Both the position numbers and the translations under genes were made by a program. The notes under the pieces are model-generated. The model saw only the letters and a program-made list of their open reading frames with translations, had not been told where the DNA came from and did no database searches. 64,000 nucleotides of DNA from Subsaximicrobium wynnwilliamsii (GTDB lineage: Bacteria > Bacteroidota > Bacteroidia > Flavobacteriales > Flavobacteriaceae): positions 1 through 64,000 of the forward strand of contig NZ_VORM01000012.1 in assembly GCF_007997225.1 (NCBI RefSeq), written 5' to 3'. Below, one piece after another: positions 45,545 through 55,085 of the stretch (positions are counted from its first letter, which is position 1; every line of letters begins with the position of its first letter).

Positions 45545-47128
45545 CTAATCGCCAAAATGTTCATTAACCAAATCAATCACACTCTCCACGCTGGGCATCT
45601 TTGCAATTCTAACATCCTCAAAATGTTTACTGGCTTCTAGTGCGGTGGTTTCTCCAATACAAAAGGCAACCATATCATCTGCGGCCACATTTTCTTTTTT
45701 GAAACTCTGTACGGTTGATGGGCTATAGAACATAACTCCTTTTACAGAATCCTCGATCTTTTGTGCATCATGTTTGGTTTCGTAGGCAATGACTTCCTTG
45801 ACGTCAATGTGATTTTCGGCGAGAAGATTTGGCAACTCATCCAAACGAATATCACTGCAGAAATAAGTGACTTCAGTACCATCAATATACTCGATGAGGT
45901 GCTCAGCCAGTTTCTTGGCGCTGTTTTCAGTGTGCTTGACTTTGCCAATCTTGCGTTCTACCAAGCGTTTGGTGCGTCTCCCCACGCAATAGATGTTTTC
46001 AAATTTCAATTCTTCCGCAGAAAAATTGTTCAAAAGGGATTCTACTGCATTTTTACTGGTAAGGACCACGTTTTTTGGAAAGGGTCTCAAAACCGTTTGG
46101 GTCATGCGGTTGAAATTGATTTTTACGAAATCGGAGCTGTCTGAAATGACATCATCATGAAAGTGCTGTTTCTGCTCGTCACTCAAGGTTTTGGTAGAGT
46201 AAACATTGACTTCCTTGGAAGCCTTCTTAAGTTCATCCATGAGTCGCTTACCACCGCGATCAATGATAAAATTGGCGCAATAGGCCGCTATGTTATGATG
46301 TCTACCCAAGATTTCCTTGCGTTCGACTTCAATTTTTTTGCTTCCGTCGAGGCTTAACAACACGCCTTTAAAATTCACCTCCTCATTTTTGATATAGGCC
46401 AAGGCGCCAATAGGTGCGGAACATCCACCTTCCAAAAGATTCAGAAATTTACGTTCAATCGAAGTGCAGATTTGAGTTTCTTCATGGTTGATTTCGGCAC
46501 AGATCTCCCGTGTTTCGGTATCAGCTTCCAAAGCGGCAACCATGATGGTGCCTTGGGCCGGTGCGGGTAACATCCAGTCCAGGTTAAAACTGTTCTCGGG
46601 CGTTTTATCGAGGCGTCCCAATCCTGCTGCTGCAAATATGGCAGCATTCCAGTCGCTATCTTCCAATTTTTGCAGGCGTAAATTCACATTGCCTCTTAAA
46701 CCCACAACGGTATGGGTTGGGTAACGGTTGAGCCATTGGGCACGTCTGCGCAAACTGCCTGTGGCAACCACGGCTTCACGTTGTGAGATAAACTCCTCAT
46801 TGTCATTGAAGACTAGGCAATCGTTATGATTGCCGCGTTTGATGACCGCTGCCTGCACGATTTGCTCGGGCAAGACTGTTGGGACATCTTTGAAGGAATG
46901 CACCGCAATATCAATGTCGCCGTTGATTAGGGCGAGATCTAAGGTTTTGGTAAAAACACCAGTGATTCCCAATTCGTTGATGGGGCGGTCTAACATGAGA
47001 TCGCCAACAGATTTGATGGGAACAATTTGGGTGCGGTGACCTAAGGTTTCGAGTTGCTGTTGTACTGTGGTGGCTTGGTATAGCGCGAGTTCGCTATCAC
47101 GGGTTCCAATTCTAATAAGTTTAGGCAT
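45545..47128 (-). CDS. hemCD: hydroxymethylbilane synthase / uroporphyrinogen-III synthase fusion
   Basis: A 527-residue two-enzyme protein. Residues 1 to about 305 are HemC: GTRDSELAL (8-16), GVFTKTLD, SLRRRAQ (125-131), RGNVNLRL and the cofactor cysteine in LEGGCSAPIG (Cys236). From about 310 to the end is a HemD-like domain (LTSKNAVESLLNNF, VTYFCSDIR, GVMFYSPSTVQSF). HemC polymerises porphobilinogen and HemD closes the ring, so the fusion may channel the unstable intermediate. Its start overlaps hemA by 8 bases, indicating coupled translation. Confidence 0.95.
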   Translation of the reverse strand: MPKLIRIGTRDSELALYQATTVQQQLETLGHRTQIVPIKSVGDLMLDRPINELGITGVFTKTLDLALINGDIDIAVHSFKDVPTVLPEQIVQAAVIKRGNHNDCLVFNDNEEFISQREAVVATGSLRRRAQWLNRYPTHTVVGLRGNVNLRLQKLEDSDWNAAIFAAAGLGRLDKTPENSFNLDWMLPAPAQGTIMVAALEADTETREICAEINHEETQICTSIERKFLNLLEGGCSAPIGALAYIKNEEVNFKGVLLSLDGSKKIEVERKEILGRHHNIAAYCANFIIDRGGKRLMDELKKASKEVNVYSTKTLSDEQKQHFHDDVISDSSDFVKINFNRMTQTVLRPFPKNVVLTSKNAVESLLNNFSAEELKFENIYCVGRRTKRLVERKIGKVKHTENSAKKLAEHLIEYIDGTEVTYFCSDIRLDELPNLLAENHIDVKEVIAYETKHDAQKIEDSVKGVMFYSPSTVQSFKKENVAADDMVAFCIGETTALEASKHFEDVRIAKMPSVESVIDLVNEHFGD

Positions 47129-48383
47129 TGTCTATAGCTGCTTCTAATTGAAACACTTTTTTTATGAGTTCTAGGCTATCGTCTGTAGAAACGTCGTCGC
47201 CTTTTAAATGATGTGCAAAATGATTCGTGATTTTTTGAATGATGTTATTGCTAATCAATGTGGCTTGAACCTCATTGAAATCGCTCATCTTTTTGCGTTG
47301 TGTATCCAATTCCGCCGTAGCGAAATCGTTTAATTTAAGTTTTAAAGCTTTAATGGTAGGCGCAAATTTTCGGGTGGTCAACCAAGCATGGAAGTCCAAG
47401 CGTATTTCTTCAATAATCGCCTCTGCAACCGGTATTTGGGCCTTTCTTTTCTCTAAGGTGTTGTCGGTGATTTTTGCCAAATCATCTAAATGCACAAGCG
47501 TGACATTGTCTAGTTCGGTTACATTACTATGCACGTTTTTTGGGATGGATAAATCCAAAATCAACAATGGCTTGCCGGTTTGGATGCAATGTTTATCTAC
47601 CGTTGGATTTTGCGCGCCTGTGGCCACGATCAAAATGTCTGAAGCATTGATCTCTTCCTGAAGGTTGGAATAATCCTTGACCAAGAGGTTGAATTTACCG
47701 GCAATGGCTTCCGCTTTGTCTTTGGTTCTATTGATTAAGGTAATGTGTGAATTCTTGGTATGCTTGACCAAATTTTCACAGGTATTTCTGCCAATTTTTC
47801 CTGTTCCGAAGAGTAAGATATTTTTTTCTGAAACCGCTTCTATGTGGTTCATGATATATCTAACCGAAGCAAAAGAGACGGAAGTCGCGCCCGATGAAAT
47901 CTCGGTTTCGGTCTTGATGCGTTTGGAAGCTTGAATGACTGCATTGATCAAGCGCTCTAAAAACGGATTGAACAATTGCATTTTTTTGGAAAGTCTTGCG
48001 CTTACTTTCAACTGACTTATAATCTCAAAATCCCCAAGAATCTGACTGTCTAAACCTGAGCCTACACGAAAGATATGGGAAATGGCTTCTGCATTTTTAT
48101 AGACATGAGCCACTTTTTGAAATTCTTCAACCGTACCTTTAGTATTGTCACACAACAATTGGATAAGTTGAAAAGGGTGTTGGGCAAAACCATAGATTTC
48201 GGTGCGGTTGCAGGTTGATGTTATAATAAGACTCTCAATACCGCTTGCTTTGGCTTGGTTGAGAACCGCAAGTTTTGCAGTCTCGTCTAAACTAAAATGA
48301 CCACGAACTTCGGCGTCTGCTTTTTTATAGCTGAGTCCAATCGCGTAAAATGTGGTGCCTTTTGACCTAGTGTAGTGCTCCAT
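47121..48383 (-). CDS. hemA: glutamyl-tRNA reductase
   Basis: First committed step of C5 tetrapyrrole synthesis: reduces Glu-tRNA to glutamate semialdehyde. Started at ATG 48383 it has 420 residues, with catalytic Cys58 in ITSTCNRTEIY, the GTGKIGRNTC NADPH loop (about 190-199) and the C-terminal dimerisation helix. The frame extends to 48452 but the MEHYTRSKG start fits the family, and a promoter box overlaps the extension. It leads the minus-strand hem series and overlaps hemCD. hemL is not in the window. Confidence 0.95.
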   Translation of the reverse strand: MEHYTRSKGTTFYAIGLSYKKADAEVRGHFSLDETAKLAVLNQAKASGIESLIITSTCNRTEIYGFAQHPFQLIQLLCDNTKGTVEEFQKVAHVYKNAEAISHIFRVGSGLDSQILGDFEIISQLKVSARLSKKMQLFNPFLERLINAVIQASKRIKTETEISSGATSVSFASVRYIMNHIEAVSEKNILLFGTGKIGRNTCENLVKHTKNSHITLINRTKDKAEAIAGKFNLLVKDYSNLQEEINASDILIVATGAQNPTVDKHCIQTGKPLLILDLSIPKNVHSNVTELDNVTLVHLDDLAKITDNTLEKRKAQIPVAEAIIEEIRLDFHAWLTTRKFAPTIKALKLKLNDFATAELDTQRKKMSDFNEVQATLISNNIIQKITNHFAHHLKGDDVSTDDSLELIKKVFQLEAAIDNA

Positions 48384-48420
48384 ATGTGATTTGGGAAAAC
48401 AATTCCGAAAAATTTCATGA

Positions 48421-48428
48421 CAAAAGTA
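48421..48428 (-). promoter_or_regulatory. -7 box of the hemA operon
   Basis: On the minus strand TACTTTTG matches TAnnTTTG, 38 bases before the hemA ATG; a TTG lies 21 bases further upstream (48450-48452) as a possible -33 element. Confidence 0.5.
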
Positions 48429-48522
48429 TAAAGGACTTGTGATTAAAAACAACGCTAGACGAACTTTAAGTATCGCTTGTGGTTTTTTAAAGGTTTTTTT
48501 TACAAAAGACTGATAAATATCA

Positions 48523-48530
48523 TATTTTTG
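48523..48530 (+). promoter_or_regulatory. -7 box of the AraC-type regulator gene
   Basis: TATTTTTG matches TAnnTTTG, 63 bases before the AraC start. It lies about 100 bp from the divergent hemA box, so both genes share one control region. Confidence 0.45.
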
Positions 48531-48593
48531 CAGTATTCATAAGGCCTTAAACGGCTTTAGTTTAGAATCAATCTAAATAACAACAAAAAAGAT

Positions 48594-49487
48594 ATGGCTT
48601 TATCAAGTTTAGAAAATACCGCTAGAGGTTCTTTTAAGGAAACCAAAGTGGAAGATGGGTTTTTTGTGTTGACATTTCAAAACGAGGAGGATCATCTTCA
48701 AACCTTGGAACGGGATATCGACAATAATTTCATTCAGTTTCATTATTGCATCAAGGGCTCCAGTGAGTTTGTGTTTAATAATGGCGCGTATCGCTTGCAG
48801 ATTGCTGAAGAAAATTCGTTGTTGCTTTACAATCCGCAACGGGATTTACCCATTCATTTAGACGTCAATCCCAAATCCTGGCTGGTTTCTATTTTGGTTT
48901 CGATAAAAAAGTTTCACGGACTCTTTTCTCAGGAAGCCGATTACATCACATTTTTAAGTGAGGATAATAAGGACAAAAAATATTATAAGGACGGAAAGAT
49001 TTCGCCTTCCATGGCGATTGCGCTCAACCAATTGATCAATTACAATCTCAATGCCTCCATTAAGACGCTTTATTTCAAAGGAAAGGCCTTAGAATTGTTG
49101 AGCCTGTATTTTAACCGAAGCGAAGAGGCCGATATTGAGCAATGTCCGTTTTTGGAAGACGAGACCAACGTGATCAAAATTAGAAAGGCGAAGGACATCA
49201 TTATTGCCAGAATGGCTGAGCCACCAACCTTGCAGGAACTCTCTGAAGAGATTGGATTGAGCCTGAAGAAGCTTAAAGAAGGATTCAAGCAAATCTATGG
49301 CGATACGGTTTACAGTTTCTTATTTGATTATAAAATGGAAGTCGCCCGTAAATTGTTGGAAGCGGGTAACCACAATGTCAATGAAGTGGGTCTAAAAGTG
49401 GGTTATAGTGCCTCAAGCCATTTTATCGCTGCCTTCAAAAAGAAGTATGGCACCACACCGAAGAAGTATTTGATGGCTTTGGGTTAG
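48594..49487 (+). CDS. AraC family transcriptional regulator
   Basis: A 297-residue regulator: an N-terminal cupin-like sensing domain (about 15-180) and a C-terminal double helix-turn-helix (about 195-295; PPTLQELSEEIGLSLKKLKEGF and the AraC signature NVNEVGLKVGYSASSHFIAAFKKK around 259-282). It is divergent from hemA, with hemH two genes downstream, so it probably controls heme synthesis or iron supply. The ligand is unknown. It could also be a regulator of siderophore uptake of the PchR kind. Confidence 0.92.
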   Translation: MALSSLENTARGSFKETKVEDGFFVLTFQNEEDHLQTLERDIDNNFIQFHYCIKGSSEFVFNNGAYRLQIAEENSLLLYNPQRDLPIHLDVNPKSWLVSILVSIKKFHGLFSQEADYITFLSEDNKDKKYYKDGKISPSMAIALNQLINYNLNASIKTLYFKGKALELLSLYFNRSEEADIEQCPFLEDETNVIKIRKAKDIIIARMAEPPTLQELSEEIGLSLKKLKEGFKQIYGDTVYSFLFDYKMEVARKLLEAGNHNVNEVGLKVGYSASSHFIAAFKKKYGTTPKKYLMALG

Positions 49488-49553
49488 TGCGTTAAAAAAA
49501 TGTAAAAATCTGACCCATATCTATATATTCTATCAATTGTAGTAATACTATCG

Positions 49554-49561
49554 TATTTTTG
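49554..49561 (+). promoter_or_regulatory. -7 box before the 49577 gene
   Basis: TATTTTTG, 16 bases before the preferred ATG at 49577; matches TAnnTTTG. A very short leader would result. Confidence 0.4.
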
Positions 49562-49576
49562 CAAAAACAAAACTTC

Positions 49577-50173
49577 ATGAAAAATAGTCTTATACTAATA
49601 CTCGCCTTGATGATGTCTGTTTCTGTCGCGAGTCAAGCTTACAAAGCCGACATCAAAAAAGAAGCCCAGACTTACTACGATCATTTAACCAACAAAAATT
49701 TCGACGCCATTTTTGATTACATGTACCCGAAGATTTTTGAGTTGGCTTCTCGCGAGCAAATGCGTGCTGGCATGGAGCAAATGTTCAATGGCAAAGACAT
49801 GAAAATCGAGTTCATCGCCAACGATGTGGTAAGTGTGACCGATACAATGGAAGTGAAAGGCGTCACTTATGCTGCTGTGTTTTACAACAGTAAGATGCGT
49901 ATGACCTTTCTTTCTGAAAAAGACAAGCCCGAAGCCGAACGGAAGGAGTTTTTAAAGCTGATGCAATCTACCATGGAAACCCAATTTGGGCAAGCAAATG
50001 TCATTTCTGAATTAGAAAACATGGCTTTGGTAATCAACATGGATGCCAATATGTTCGCAATCAAGGACCCGCAGTACGAAGGCTGGAAATTTATTGGTAA
50101 TGATGATTCGATGAAGCCCTTGGTGGATTCCGTCATTCCTGAAACGGTTAGGACTGGTTTGATGGAAAACTAA
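49577..50173 (+). CDS. conserved secreted protein of unknown function
   Basis: A 198-residue protein with signal peptide MKNSLILILALMMSVSVASQ when begun at ATG 49577; the frame opens at 49559 (MQKQNF), but that would sit inside the promoter box. The mature part is an alpha+beta domain, with helical TYYDHLTNKNFDAIFDYMYP resembling NTF2/SnoaL-like proteins in outline. I do not recognise a function. It lies between the AraC regulator and hemH, all on the plus strand. Confidence 0.75.
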   Translation: MKNSLILILALMMSVSVASQAYKADIKKEAQTYYDHLTNKNFDAIFDYMYPKIFELASREQMRAGMEQMFNGKDMKIEFIANDVVSVTDTMEVKGVTYAAVFYNSKMRMTFLSEKDKPEAERKEFLKLMQSTMETQFGQANVISELENMALVINMDANMFAIKDPQYEGWKFIGNDDSMKPLVDSVIPETVRTGLMEN

Positions 50174-50274
50174 GGATGAAGAACTCGTTTTAGATCGCAA
50201 CAGGCCATTAGTTTGAAGAGATTTTAAAACTAGACATTACAAAAGCTAATAATTGTTAGAAAAACACAATCATT

Positions 50275-51312
50275 TTGAATAAAAAAGGAGTCTTGCTAGT
50301 CAATTTAGGATCGCCAGAAAGCCCCGAGCCTAAAGATGTTAAAACTTATTTGGGGGAATTTTTAATGGATGAGCGCGTCATCGATGTGCCCTATTGGGCA
50401 AGAGCTTTGCTTGTGAAGGGCATCGTGTTGAATACGCGCCCTAAAGCTTCCGCGAAAGCGTACAAAAAAATCTGGTGGGATGAAGGTTCCCCATTGATTG
50501 TACTATCGGAGCGGCTCCAGGAAAAACTTCAGCAGGAAGTGGAGTTTCCGGTGGCTTTAGCTATGCGTTACGGCAGCATGACCATTAAAAAGGGACTTCA
50601 GGAATTGGCAGATCAAGGCGTGGATGAGGTGTTTTTGATCCCACTCTACCCACAATTTGCCATGGCCACCACAGAGACCATTGTGGTTTTGGCAGAAGAA
50701 GTTAGAAAAGCCCACTTTCCGCAGATGAACATTCAGGAATTACCGGCCTTTTATAACGAACCGGAATATATAGAAGTCTTAGCCAACTCCATCGCCAAAC
50801 ATTTGGAAGGCAAGGATTACGAGCAACTCTTGTTTTCATACCACGGTGTGCCAGAGCGCCACATTAGAAAAAGCGACATTACCAAATCCCATTGCCAAAT
50901 TGATGGTTTGTGCTGTAAAACGCCTTCCCCGGCGCACGAGTTTTGCTACAGGCACCAGTGTTTTGAAGTGACACGTTTGGTTGGAGAAAAACTGAAATTG
51001 AAAGAAGGTAGCTTTTCAACCTCCTTCCAATCCCGATTGGGCTTTGATCCCTGGTTGCGACCTTACACAGATAGAACCATCGAGCGCATGGGCAAGGAAG
51101 GCGTCAAAAAGATGGCCATCGTTACACCCGCTTTTGTAAGCGATTGTTTAGAGACTTTAGAGGAAATTGCCATGGAGGGTGAGGAGATTTTCCACGAAAT
51201 GGGTGGGAAGGATTTTACCACAATCCCTTGCTTGAATGATGACCGGGCATGGGTAAAACTCTTGGCAAAATGGATCAACGAATGGTCATCTACTGAAACT
51301 ATAACCGCTTAA
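50275..51312 (+). CDS. hemH: ferrochelatase
   Basis: Inserts ferrous iron into protoporphyrin IX, the last step of heme synthesis. 345 residues, with VNLGSPESP (about 8-16), SYHGVPERHI (metal-binding His, about 192-201), CHQCF and TAFVSDCLETLEEI-like block (PAFVSDCLETLEEI, about 281-294). The start is TTG at 50275; no in-frame ATG precedes the conserved KKGVLLVNLG. It overlaps the MATE gene by one base (TAATG), so the two are coupled. Confidence 0.95.
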   Translation: MNKKGVLLVNLGSPESPEPKDVKTYLGEFLMDERVIDVPYWARALLVKGIVLNTRPKASAKAYKKIWWDEGSPLIVLSERLQEKLQQEVEFPVALAMRYGSMTIKKGLQELADQGVDEVFLIPLYPQFAMATTETIVVLAEEVRKAHFPQMNIQELPAFYNEPEYIEVLANSIAKHLEGKDYEQLLFSYHGVPERHIRKSDITKSHCQIDGLCCKTPSPAHEFCYRHQCFEVTRLVGEKLKLKEGSFSTSFQSRLGFDPWLRPYTDRTIERMGKEGVKKMAIVTPAFVSDCLETLEEIAMEGEEIFHEMGGKDFTTIPCLNDDRAWVKLLAKWINEWSSTETITA

Positions 51313-52673
51313 TGGCTGGCATAAGCTCCAAGGATTTAGGCACACTGCCCATTGGCAAATTACTAATCAAACAGGCGGTGCCTGCATCAATTGGTATTTT
51401 GGTAATGTCGCTCAATATCTTGATCGATACTATTTTTGTGGGCAACTGGATTGGATCTACGGCAATCGCAGCGATCAACGTGGTATTGCCGGTGTCGTTT
51501 TTTATTGCCGCCTTGGGGATGAGTATTGGTATTGGAGGCTCTTCGATTATTTCGAGAGCTTTGGGTGCCGATAATATGCCAAAAGCCTTGAAGGTTTTTG
51601 GGAATCAGCTCACATTAACCTTGCTGCTTACGGTGACCATGGTCATTTTCGGACTCTGGTATATTGATGACATCATACCAGTCTTTGGTGGGAAGGGCGC
51701 TATTTTTGATCCGGCAAAAGTCTATTATGAGATCGTCTTGTATGGCATCCCATTTTTGGCGGTTTGTATGATGGGCAATACGGTGATTAGGGCAGAGGGT
51801 AAGCCAAAATTTGCCATGTATGCCATGATGTTTCCCTCGGTGGGAAATTTGATTTTGGATTACTTTTTTATCAATGTGTTTGATTGGGGCATGGCAGGTG
51901 CAGCTTGGGCTACCACAGGATCCTACATTTTGTGCTTCATTTTTATCGTTTGGTTTTTTCTTTCAAAACATTCAGAATTAAAAATAGATTTGGCCCACTT
52001 GGGTTTAAATTGGTCTATTGTTAAGGAAATCAGTTCGCTTGGTTCTGTGACCTTGGCCAGACAGGCAGTGGTAAGCATTACCTATCTGTTTATGAACAAT
52101 ATCCTGTATGATTTGGGCGGCGAGACATCGGTCACCTCTTATGCCATTGTTGGGCGAATGTTGATGTTTGCGTTGTTTCCGGTTTACGGGATTACCCAAG
52201 GCTTTTTGCCCATTGCAGGCTACAATTATGGGGCGCAACAATACGATAGGGTTAAGGAAACCATTTTTACCGCCCTAAAATATGCCGCGGGTTTGGCAAC
52301 GGTGGTTTTTATTTTGTTGATGGTATTCCCAGAAGCGATTACACGCTTATTTACCCAAAATGCCGACGTGCTTAGGGAAACGCCTGGAGAAATGCGCTGG
52401 GTGTTTGCAGCAACACCCATAATTGCGATACAGTTGATTGGTGCGGCCTATTTTCAGGCGGTTGGGAAGGCGATACCGGCCTTGTTGCTCACATTGACCA
52501 GACAGGGATTTTTCTTCATCCCACTCATCTTGATCTTGCCCCATTATATGGGAGAGATTGGTGTTTGGATCAGTTTTCCTATTGCCGATGTGCTGTCCAC
52601 CATAGTTACGGGCTTCTTCTTGTTTCGGGAAATGAAGCTGAAACTGAATCAACCTGTTTCCGAAGTCACCTAA
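51312..52673 (+). CDS. MATE family efflux transporter
   Basis: A 453-residue integral membrane exporter with about 12 hydrophobic segments and two MATE repeats (LPIGKLLIKQAVPASIGIL at the start; GSVTLARQAVVSITYLF near 236). It uses a sodium or proton gradient to expel organic compounds. Translation is coupled to hemH, so it may export a porphyrin or related metabolite; that is inference, and drug export is an alternative. Confidence 0.92.
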   Translation: MAGISSKDLGTLPIGKLLIKQAVPASIGILVMSLNILIDTIFVGNWIGSTAIAAINVVLPVSFFIAALGMSIGIGGSSIISRALGADNMPKALKVFGNQLTLTLLLTVTMVIFGLWYIDDIIPVFGGKGAIFDPAKVYYEIVLYGIPFLAVCMMGNTVIRAEGKPKFAMYAMMFPSVGNLILDYFFINVFDWGMAGAAWATTGSYILCFIFIVWFFLSKHSELKIDLAHLGLNWSIVKEISSLGSVTLARQAVVSITYLFMNNILYDLGGETSVTSYAIVGRMLMFALFPVYGITQGFLPIAGYNYGAQQYDRVKETIFTALKYAAGLATVVFILLMVFPEAITRLFTQNADVLRETPGEMRWVFAATPIIAIQLIGAAYFQAVGKAIPALLLTLTRQGFFFIPLILILPHYMGEIGVWISFPIADVLSTIVTGFFLFREMKLKLNQPVSEVT

Positions 52674-52732
52674 AAACAATATTTTTATTCAGTATATTTT
52701 AAAGCTGAAAACACTGAAGCTAAACGAGTGCA

Positions 52733-53281
52733 ATGGAATACTACAACTACATAAAATCCTTACATCTCATTTTTATTGTGACCTGGTTCGCAGGACTGTT
52801 CTATATCCCGAGACTGTTTGTCTATCAAATTGAAGCCTCTCAAAAACCGTCGCCCGAAAAGGAGATCCTGGGCAAGCAGCTCAAACTCATGGCCAAGCGT
52901 TTGTGGAACATCATTACTTGGCCTTCGGCAATCTTGGCCACATTTTTTGCCATTTGGTTGCTCATCCTACAGCCGTTTTGGTTACAACAATCATGGATGC
53001 ACGTGAAACTTGGGTTTGTGGTGTTGCTGATTTTATACCACTTGAAAACACATCAATACTACAAACAGCTGCAGCGTGATGAGGTCAAAAAATCCTCAAA
53101 CTTCATGCGCTTATGGAATGAAGGCGCCACCTTTATCCTTTTTGCGGTTGTTTTTTTGGCCATTTTAAAGAATGCCATCAATTGGATTTTTGGGGTTGTT
53201 GGGATTCTGGTACTTGGCATTTTACTAATGCTTGGCTTCAAGCTATATAAACGCATTAGGCAGCAAAATCCGAATGCCTGA
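52733..53281 (+). CDS. hemJ: protoporphyrinogen IX oxidase, HemJ/CopD family
   Basis: A 182-residue membrane protein with four or five helices. The HemJ marks are the N-terminal YIKSLHLIFIVTWFAGLFYIPRLFVY (in outline, residues 6-31; conserved His11) and KLGFVVLLILYHLKTH with His and Arg/Lys residues near 85-105. It oxidises protoporphyrinogen IX to protoporphyrin IX. The CopD family is broad, but its place beside hemH and the absence of hemG or hemY here favour HemJ. 60 bp after the MATE gene, likely the same transcript. Confidence 0.85.
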   Translation: MEYYNYIKSLHLIFIVTWFAGLFYIPRLFVYQIEASQKPSPEKEILGKQLKLMAKRLWNIITWPSAILATFFAIWLLILQPFWLQQSWMHVKLGFVVLLILYHLKTHQYYKQLQRDEVKKSSNFMRLWNEGATFILFAVVFLAILKNAINWIFGVVGILVLGILLMLGFKLYKRIRQQNPNA

Positions 53282-53320
53282 TTGAACTTTCGAATCCTTA
53301 CTTTTTATTTTTTTGAGCGC

Positions 53321-53440
53321 TTATTTAAGTTTTTTGCTATTTTCTTTATTAAGGAATTCCTTATTTAAGTTTTTAGCCATTTTATTTATTAATAAATCCC
53401 TTATTTAAGTTTTTTGCCGTTTTCTTAAATAATTTTCCGC
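53321..53440. repeat. 40-bp tandem repeat, three units
   Basis: Units start at exactly 53321, 53361 and 53401, each opening with TTATTTAAGTTTTT. They fill much of the 329-bp gap between hemJ and the histidine kinase; no gene is seen in the gap. Confidence 0.85.
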
Positions 53441-53610
53441 TTTTATAACATGTTGTTGTGCTTTCCAATCCTACAAAATTGTTGTGAATTCCTCTAAAAA
53501 ACACAAATAATGATCTTTAAAATTTTGTTTAAGGTCAATAACGAGCAAATGTGGGATTCCAAGGATTTTGGAAGGGTTTTTGCTATATTTAGCCAACTTC
53601 TTATCACAAC

Positions 53611-55065
53611 ATGAAACTAAACAAACTCTCCTTAAGGGTCCGTATATTTTTCGCCATGATTCTTTTGGTGCTCATTGCTTCCATTCTTATTGCAGCGGTA
53701 ACCATTTTTCAATACAACGAAGAGGCGCAGGACTATCACAAACAACGTCTAGAGCGCAAAGAATTCGCAATCGTTAGCCACATCAACAAGGTCATCAAAG
53801 AAACCACCTGGGAGGTCGAAACCGAGAAAATCCCACTTATTTTCAAAGAGCATATCTATGATATTGCCGAGATCCACAGCCTGCAGGTCAATCTTTACGA
53901 TTTGGATGGCACGCTATTGATATCCTCAAAAGCCAGTATCTCTAACGATAAGGATTCCAATTGTATCCCAGCCGGCATCCTGAATGCCATATCAAACACC
54001 GCCGCGCATCGCTACGTGCAGAAAAACGAAAAGAATGGAGAGACCTTTCAAGCTTCCTATTCTTACATAACTGATGGCAAGTTTAAGCCTTTGGCCATTT
54101 TGAACCTGCCCTATCTGGAAAACGATGACTTTTTAAATCGCGAACTTACTGAGTTCTTGGAACGCTTGGGCTATGCGTATCTTTTTATGTTGCTCATTGC
54201 GATAACACTGGCCTTTTTATTGTCAAAATACATTACCAGAACGCTCAAGAATATTAGTGAGAAGATCAAAGAAACCCGATTGGAACGGCGTAATAAGAAG
54301 ATTGATGTGTCCTCATCTAGTGAAGAAATCACAACGCTTATCAACTCCTACAATAGCATGATTGATGAGTTGGAGGAAAGTGCGGTCAAATTGGCCATCA
54401 ATGAACGCGAGCAGGCTTGGCGCGAAATGGCAAAACAGGTGGCGCATGAAATCAAAAATCCCTTAACACCCATGCGATTGAGTGTACAGAGCTTTCAGCG
54501 TAAATTTGATCCCCAAGATCCCCATATTCACCAAAAGGTCGATGAATATACCAAGACGCTCATTCAGCAAATCGACACCATGAGCTCCATAGCATCTGCT
54601 TTTTCCAATTTTGCCAAAATGCCAGCCCAACAAAATGAGACCTTAAACGTGGTGGCCATTGTGAAACTGGCATTGGATATTTTTAGCGAAGATTACATTG
54701 AATTTTTTGCGGAAGAACCAGAAATCCTAGTCAACTTTGATCGCACCCAATTGATTCGGGTGATTACCAACTTGGTTAAAAATGGCATTCAGGCCATTCC
54801 GGAAGACCGGGAACAACCCCGAATCCATGTTAGGGTGTTTTCCGAAGAAAACAATGTGAAGATCACAATTGCCGATAATGGGAAGGGCATTTCCGAAGTC
54901 AATAAAGATAGGGTGTTCGAGCCCAAATTCACCACCAAATCCAGCGGGATGGGGCTGGGTCTGGGAATGGTCAAAAATATCGTGGAAACTTATCATGGAA
55001 ATATTACCTTTACAACACAACAAGGAGAAGGTACTGTGTTTACGGTCACTTTTCCGAAACGTTAA
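53611..55065 (+). CDS. sensor histidine kinase, NtrY-like
   Basis: A 484-residue inner-membrane kinase: first membrane helix (about 10-32), an extracytoplasmic domain (about 33-185), second helix (about 188-207), HAMP (about 208-262), phosphoacceptor helix with His279 in AHEIKNPLTPMRLSVQSF, and an HATPase with N box NLVKNGIQAIPE, G1 DNGKGI and G2 GMGLGLGM. The HEIKNPLTP form is the NtrY kind. No response regulator is adjacent, so the partner is elsewhere. The signal is unknown. Confidence 0.93.
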   Translation: MKLNKLSLRVRIFFAMILLVLIASILIAAVTIFQYNEEAQDYHKQRLERKEFAIVSHINKVIKETTWEVETEKIPLIFKEHIYDIAEIHSLQVNLYDLDGTLLISSKASISNDKDSNCIPAGILNAISNTAAHRYVQKNEKNGETFQASYSYITDGKFKPLAILNLPYLENDDFLNRELTEFLERLGYAYLFMLLIAITLAFLLSKYITRTLKNISEKIKETRLERRNKKIDVSSSSEEITTLINSYNSMIDELEESAVKLAINEREQAWREMAKQVAHEIKNPLTPMRLSVQSFQRKFDPQDPHIHQKVDEYTKTLIQQIDTMSSIASAFSNFAKMPAQQNETLNVVAIVKLALDIFSEDYIEFFAEEPEILVNFDRTQLIRVITNLVKNGIQAIPEDREQPRIHVRVFSEENNVKITIADNGKGISEVNKDRVFEPKFTTKSSGMGLGLGMVKNIVETYHGNITFTTQQGEGTVFTVTFPKR

Positions 55066-55085
55066 CCAAATAAATCAAAATTGAT

